From NCBI RefSeq assembly GCF_004217145.1, contig NZ_SHKR01000014.1, positions 434,001 through 498,000 on the forward strand: a stretch of 64,000 nt of DNA. Direction: 5' to 3'. Source of the DNA: Kribbella rubisoli (GTDB lineage: Bacteria; Actinomycetota; Actinomycetes; Propionibacteriales; Kribbellaceae). The notes under the pieces were generated by a model. The model made no database searches. It had not been told where the DNA came from and saw only the letters and a list, made by a program, of their open reading frames with translations. Position 1 is the stretch's first letter, and every line of letters starts with the position of its first letter. This document shows, in pieces, positions 59,774 through 64,000 of the stretch. The position numbers and the translations under genes are program-made.

Positions 59774-62542
59774 GTGGCTTCCGGACACGAACCACCAGCC
59801 ATCATCACCGAGGGGATGCCCACCCAGCTCCCCGACATCGACCCCGACGAGACGCGTGAATGGGTCGAATCGCTCGACGCGGTCCTGGACGAACGGGGCA
59901 AGGCGCGAGCGCGCTACCTGATGCTCAAACTGATCGAGCGAGCCCGGGAGCGACAGGTCGGCGTGCCCGCACTGCGGAGCACCGACTACATCAACTCGAT
60001 CCCGCCCGAGCGGGAGCCATGGTTCCCCGGCGACGAGCACATCGAGCGCCGGATCCGGGCCTTCATCCGGTGGAACGCCGCGGTAATGGTGAGCAAGGCC
60101 AACCGCAAGGGCCTGGAGGTCGGCGGCCACATCGCCACCTATCAGTCCGCGGCCAGCCTGTACGAGGTCGGCTTCAACCACTTCTTCCGCGGCAAGGACC
60201 ACCCGGGCGGTGGCGACCAGATCTTCATCCAGGGTCACGCCTCCCCGGGTATGTATGCGCGCGCCTTCCTCGAGGGCCGGTTCTCCGAGAACGACCTGGA
60301 CGGCTTCCGCCAGGAGGTGTCGCGCGGCCCGCACCAGGGCCTGTCGTCGTACCCGCACCCGCGGCTGATGCCGGACTTCTGGGAGTTCCCGACCGTCTCG
60401 ATGGGACTGGCCGCGCTGAACTCGATCTACCAGGCGCGCTTCAACCGGTACCTGCACAACCGCGGTATCAAGGACACCAGCCAGCAGCACGTCTGGGCGT
60501 TCCTCGGTGACGGCGAGATGGGTGAGCCGGAGTCGCTCGGCGCGATCGGCCTGGCCGCGCGCGAGGAGCTCGACAACCTCACCTTCGTGATCAACTGCAA
60601 CCTGCAGCAGCTGGACGGACCGGTCCGCGGCAACGGCAAGGTCATCCAGGAGCTGGAGGCGTTCTTCCGCGGCGCGGGCTGGAACGTGATCAAGGTGATC
60701 TGGGGCCGCGAGTGGGACAACCTGCTGGCCCAGGACCACGACGGCGCGCTGGTGAACAAGATGAACACCACGCCCGACGGCCAGTTCCAGACGTACTCCG
60801 TCGAGTCCGGCGAGTACATCCGGAACAACTTCTTCGGCGGCGACCAGCGGCTGCAGCAGATGGTCAGCAACCTGTCCGACGAGGACCTGCGCAAGCTGCC
60901 CCGCGGCGGTCACGACTACCGCAAGGTGTACGCCGCGTTCAAGAGCGCGACCGAGCACGTCGGCCAGCCGACCGTGATCCTGGCCCAGACCATCAAGGGC
61001 TGGACGATCGAGGCGCTGGAGGGCCGCAACGCGACCCACCAGATGAAGAAGCTGACGTCGGACGACCTGAAGGCGTTCCGCGACCGGCTCTACCTGCCGA
61101 TCGAGGACAAGGACCTCGAGGACGCGTACAACCCGCCGTACTTCCACCCCGGCACGGACTCGCCGGAGTACCAGTACATGATGGACCGGCGTAAGCAGCT
61201 CGGCGGTTCGCTGCCGGCCCGCCGGGTGCAGCCGAAGACGCTGAAGCTGCCGGGCGACGATGTGTACAAGCCGCTGGCCAAGGGCAGCCACGCGCCGATC
61301 GCGACCACGATGGCGCTGGTCCGGCTGTTCCGCGACCTGATGAAGGACCCGGAGATCGGCCACCGGATCGTCCCGATCGCCCCGGACGAGTACCGCACGT
61401 TCGGGATGGACTCGATGTTCCCGACCGCGAAGATCTACTCGCCGCACGGGCAGAACTACGAGGCCGTCGACCGCAACCTGCTGCTGTCGTGGAAGGAGTC
61501 CACGGCGGGACAGCTGCTGCACGAGGGCATCAGCGAGGCCGGCGCGATGGGCTCGGTGATCGCGGCCGGTACGGCGTACGCCACGCACGGCGAGCCGATG
61601 ATCCCGTTCTACATCTTCTACTCGATGTTCGGGTTCCAGCGGACCGGCGACTTCATGTGGGCGTTCGGCGACCAGCTCGGCCGCGGCTTCCTGATCGGCG
61701 CGACCGCCGGCCGGACGACGCTGACCGGTGAGGGACTGCAGCACGCGGACGGACACTCGCCGCTGCTCGCCTCGACCAACCCGGCCGTCGTGCACTACGA
61801 CCCGGCGTTCGCGTACGAGATCGCCTACATCGTGAAGGACGGCCTGCGCCGGATGTACGGCTACGGCCTGGACACCGACAAGCCGGTCGGCGAGGACGTC
61901 TTCTACTACCTCACGGTGTACAACGAGCCGGTCGCACAGCCGGCCGAGCCGGAGAACCTCGACGTCAACGGCCTGCTCAAGGGCATGTACCGCTTCGACG
62001 AGTACCAGACCGCCGAGGGTGACGACGTACCGCGGGTGCAGCTGCTCGGGTCCGGTGTCGCGCTGCCGTGGGTGCGCAAGGCCCAGCAGATCCTCGCCGA
62101 GGAGTACTCCGTTGCCGCGGACATCTGGTCCGTCACCTCGTGGAACGAGCTGCGCCGCGACGCGGTGGCCGCGGAGCACCACAACCTGTTGCACCCGGAC
62201 GAGCCGGAGCAGGTGCCGTTCGTGACCGAGCAGTTGAAGGACACCAAGGGCCCGGTCGTTGCCGTCAGCGACTTCATGCGCGCGGTGCAGGACCAGATCT
62301 CCCGCTGGGTCCCGAACGACTACACCTCGCTCGGCACCGACGGCTTCGGTCTGGCCGACACCCGGGCCGCGGCCCGTCGGCACTTCCAGGTGGACGCCGA
62401 GTCGATCGTCGTCGCGACGCTGGAGATCCTCGCCAAGCGCGGTGACGTCAAGCCGGAGGTCGCCGCCGAGGCGGCCCGCAAGTACCGGATCGACGACCCG
62501 ACCGCGGTCGCCGGTGTGAAGCAAGAGGGCGCCGGCGCCTGA
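59774..62542 (+). CDS. aceE: Pyruvate dehydrogenase E1 component (homodimeric)
   Basis: 922 codons from GTG 59774 (VASGHEPPAIITEGMPTQLP); GTG 59741 would add 11 residues. Thiamine-diphosphate motif GDGEMGEPESLGAIGLA near residue 246 closing at LTFVINCN. Typical blocks: GHIATYQSAASLYEVGFNHFF, GPVRGNGKVIQELEAFFRG, IAPDEYRTFGMDSMFP, EGLQHADGHS. Decarboxylates pyruvate and passes the acetyl group to the E2 lipoyl domain. Divergent from DUF3052/ahpE; strong terminator behind. Confidence 0.96.
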   Translation: MASGHEPPAIITEGMPTQLPDIDPDETREWVESLDAVLDERGKARARYLMLKLIERARERQVGVPALRSTDYINSIPPEREPWFPGDEHIERRIRAFIRWNAAVMVSKANRKGLEVGGHIATYQSAASLYEVGFNHFFRGKDHPGGGDQIFIQGHASPGMYARAFLEGRFSENDLDGFRQEVSRGPHQGLSSYPHPRLMPDFWEFPTVSMGLAALNSIYQARFNRYLHNRGIKDTSQQHVWAFLGDGEMGEPESLGAIGLAAREELDNLTFVINCNLQQLDGPVRGNGKVIQELEAFFRGAGWNVIKVIWGREWDNLLAQDHDGALVNKMNTTPDGQFQTYSVESGEYIRNNFFGGDQRLQQMVSNLSDEDLRKLPRGGHDYRKVYAAFKSATEHVGQPTVILAQTIKGWTIEALEGRNATHQMKKLTSDDLKAFRDRLYLPIEDKDLEDAYNPPYFHPGTDSPEYQYMMDRRKQLGGSLPARRVQPKTLKLPGDDVYKPLAKGSHAPIATTMALVRLFRDLMKDPEIGHRIVPIAPDEYRTFGMDSMFPTAKIYSPHGQNYEAVDRNLLLSWKESTAGQLLHEGISEAGAMGSVIAAGTAYATHGEPMIPFYIFYSMFGFQRTGDFMWAFGDQLGRGFLIGATAGRTTLTGEGLQHADGHSPLLASTNPAVVHYDPAFAYEIAYIVKDGLRRMYGYGLDTDKPVGEDVFYYLTVYNEPVAQPAEPENLDVNGLLKGMYRFDEYQTAEGDDVPRVQLLGSGVALPWVRKAQQILAEEYSVAADIWSVTSWNELRRDAVAAEHHNLLHPDEPEQVPFVTEQLKDTKGPVVAVSDFMRAVQDQISRWVPNDYTSLGTDGFGLADTRAAARRHFQVDAESIVVATLEILAKRGDVKPEVAAEAARKYRIDDPTAVAGVKQEGAGA

Positions 62543-62558
62543 CGCCGCAACGCCTGGC

Positions 62559-62590
62559 ACGGGCCGCCCATCTCCGGATGGGCGGCCCGT
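62559..62590 (+). terminator. Strong hairpin terminator after aceE
   Basis: Perfect 13-bp stem ACGGGCCGCCCAT with its complement, loop CTCCGG, 17 bases after the stop. Confidence 0.85.
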
Positions 62591-62638
62591 TGCATATCCG
62601 CTGGGATCGCGCGGCCGACCGGCCATACCCTCTTGACC

Positions 62639-63157
62639 ATGCCTGAACTGATCGAGCCGACCGTCGAACTGCGTGACTCCTTCCTGGAGTCGTCCCGCGA
62701 GTGGGGCGACGAGCACCAGGACGGCGCCGGGCTATGGGAGGCCGACGATCTGACCACGGCCGAGGGCTTCGCCGACTGGGTCGAGCGCTTGCGCCAGCAG
62801 AGCGACTCGGTGGAAATCACGCCGGACCGGGTGCCCGCGACGTACTGGTGGATCGTTGAGGACGGCAACTACCTGGGCGCGATCACCTTGCGGCACGCGC
62901 TGAACGAGAAGCTGGCCGCGGGCGGTGGGCACATCGGGTACGGCGTACGCCCCTCGGCCCGTGGTCGCGGTCTGGCGACCTGGGCGCTCGGCCAGGTGCT
63001 CGACCGGGCCCGCGCCCGCGGGATGGACCGGGTGATGGTCAGCTGCGACGACGACAATGTGGCGTCGGCTCGGACGATCGAGCGCAACGGCGGCGTCCTG
63101 CAGGACGTCGGCGAGACCTGGCTGGGCCTGACCCGGCGCTACTGGATCGAGCTCTGA
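62639..63157 (+). CDS. GNAT family N-acetyltransferase (RimJ/RimL-like)
   Basis: 172 codons from ATG 62639 (MPELIEPTVELRDSFLESSR). Core motif GGGHIGYGVRPSARGRGLAT, then WALGQVLDRARARGMDRVMVSCDDDN, ASARTIERNGGVLQ. Resembles the group that acetylates ribosomal or small amine acceptors. A TACCCT box ends seven bases before the ATG and could be a leaderless promoter. Confidence 0.9.
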   Translation: MPELIEPTVELRDSFLESSREWGDEHQDGAGLWEADDLTTAEGFADWVERLRQQSDSVEITPDRVPATYWWIVEDGNYLGAITLRHALNEKLAAGGGHIGYGVRPSARGRGLATWALGQVLDRARARGMDRVMVSCDDDNVASARTIERNGGVLQDVGETWLGLTRRYWIEL

Positions 63158-63249
63158 CTCGCGTACGACAAACCTCGTAGTCGCGGCCGGGCCGAAGTTG
63201 CGCATTCCGTCCGACGCGGCGGATGCCCCGCGAAACCTAGCGTCGAGGC

Positions 63250-64000
63250 ATGAACACGATCATCATCGGCGCAGGACAGGCCGGGCTCGCCACCGGTTAC
63301 CACCTACAGCGGCTCGGTGAGCCGTTCACGATCCTCGACGGCAACGCGCGAGTGGGAGACCAGTGGCGGTCGCACTGGGACAGCCTCAAGCTCTACTCGC
63401 CGGCGAAGTACGACGGTCTGCCCGGCTTCCCGTTCCCGGCCGACCCGTGGCACTACCCCGGCAAGGACGAGGTCGCCGACTATCTCGCGTCGTACGCCGA
63501 GCGCTTCGACCTCCCGATCCGGCAGAACACGCGCGTCGACAAGCTCGAACGGCTCGACGACCAGTGGATCGTCACCGTCGGGCGCGAGCAGCTCACCGCG
63601 GACAACATCGTCGTCGCCACCGGCACCTTCGGGCGTACGCCGTACCTCCCGGACTTCGCCGTCGACCTCGACCCGGCGATCCGGCAGCTGCACTCGTCGG
63701 AGTACCAGCGGCCGGAGCAGCTCAAGGACGGCGCTGTTCTCGTGGTCGGCGGGTCGCACTCCGGCACCGACATCGCGTACGAGGTAGCACAGACGCACGG
63801 GACGATCCTGTGCGGCCGCGATCCCGGGCAGGTGCCGTTCACACCGGGCAAGCCGAGCCAGGTCTTCTTCTGGCCGCTCATTCTGTTCGCGTGGCGGCAT
63901 GTGCTCACCCGCCGGACGCCGGTGGGAAGGAAAGAGATGGACCACATCCGCCACCACGGCGGCCCGATGATCCGGGTCAAGCGGGCCGATCTGACCGAGC
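63250..64000 (+). CDS. FAD/NAD(P)-dependent monooxygenase-like protein, cut by window
   Basis: Starts at ATG 63250 (MNTIIIGAGQAGLATGYHLQ) and runs off the right edge after 250 codons. FAD-binding GxGxxG in IIIGAGQAGLATG, then VGDQWRSHWDSLKLYSPAKY, and the second nucleotide-binding VLVVGGSHSGTDIAYEVA near residue 165, with ATGTFGRTPYLP before it. Belongs with flavin monooxygenases/thioredoxin-reductase-like oxidoreductases (CzcO-type). Substrate unknown; C-terminus not seen. Confidence 0.88.
   Translation, partial: MNTIIIGAGQAGLATGYHLQRLGEPFTILDGNARVGDQWRSHWDSLKLYSPAKYDGLPGFPFPADPWHYPGKDEVADYLASYAERFDLPIRQNTRVDKLERLDDQWIVTVGREQLTADNIVVATGTFGRTPYLPDFAVDLDPAIRQLHSSEYQRPEQLKDGAVLVVGGSHSGTDIAYEVAQTHGTILCGRDPGQVPFTPGKPSQVFFWPLILFAWRHVLTRRTPVGRKEMDHIRHHGGPMIRVKRADLTE

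Noticed and set aside
59504..62716. A 1070-codon open frame on the minus strand across aceE
   Set aside because: Antisense shadow of a clear pyruvate dehydrogenase gene; Arg/His/Val-rich, no domain, a by-product of high GC.

Overview
The window is high-GC DNA from an actinobacterium. The gene set and dialect (many GTG starts, likely leaderless promoters, frequent GTAC-rich codons) suggest a Kribbella-like member of the Propionibacteriales. The genus is inferred from general familiarity and was not tested. The backbone runs glnE, glnA2, secreted hydrolase, panB, RNase H/phosphatase, zinc-ribbon protein, Nif3, AhpE, DUF3052, aceE. This resembles the Mycobacterium tuberculosis Rv2221c-Rv2241 neighbourhood as I remember it, so most of the window is conserved chromosome and interspersed blocks are accessory.

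Layout. 0-13 kb: the 5' part of trmB, glnE, a possible leader ORF with a small unknown gene, a secreted cyclophilin, a YiaAB membrane protein, glnA2, an HTTM membrane protein set containing a coupled 27-codon mini-ORF, a Tat-exported amidase, a DUF418 membrane protein, a GNAT and NAD synthetase. 13-22.4 kb: PanB with a disordered extension of over 500 residues, a secreted peptidase-like hydrolase, an aldo/keto reductase, a Nudix hydrolase, a 55-residue cysteine-rich protein behind a near-consensus DtxR/IdeR iron box, a metal-receptor protein, an H1-like Lys/Ala protein, a SPOR-like small protein, map and a GNAT. 22.4-28.5 kb: a repeat-rich non-coding block with (ACGC)12 and a 15-16 bp tandem repeat, a DUF222/HNH protein, an S10 peptidase-GNAT pair, DUF952 and rnpB. 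28.5-39.4 kb: DUF899, a subtilase, a lipase-like hydrolase, a GNAT divergent from a TetR regulator with an obvious operator, and the operon nif3 - zinc ribbon (CTG start) - RNase H/phosphatase - RNB nuclease.

39.5-58.5 kb is the main accessory stretch. A GH13 glucosidase is divergent from a ROK repressor, with a perfect palindrome between them. A NagZ-like GH3 enzyme is divergent from a ROK sugar kinase, with two palindromes between them, which reads as an amino-sugar or murein salvage pair. Then comes one 3282-codon gene built like a PKS/NRPS hybrid. Its order is acyl/aryl-AMP ligase, an acidic disordered linker of about 760 residues, KS, AT, carrier-like, half a condensation domain, adenylation domain. 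The KS active-site Cys is Trp, one KS His is Asn, there is no recognisable phosphopantetheine Ser motif, the condensation His motif is missing, and the last adenylation domain has Arg for the A10 Lys and no PCP or thioesterase after it. This protein is the best candidate for something undescribed. A carboxylesterase and a serine hydrolase broken by a 2-nt insertion follow.

58.5-64 kb returns to backbone: tRNA-Val(UAC), an AhpE-type peroxiredoxin coupled to DUF3052, divergent aceE with a strong terminator, a GNAT, and the start of a flavin-dependent monooxygenase that runs off the window.
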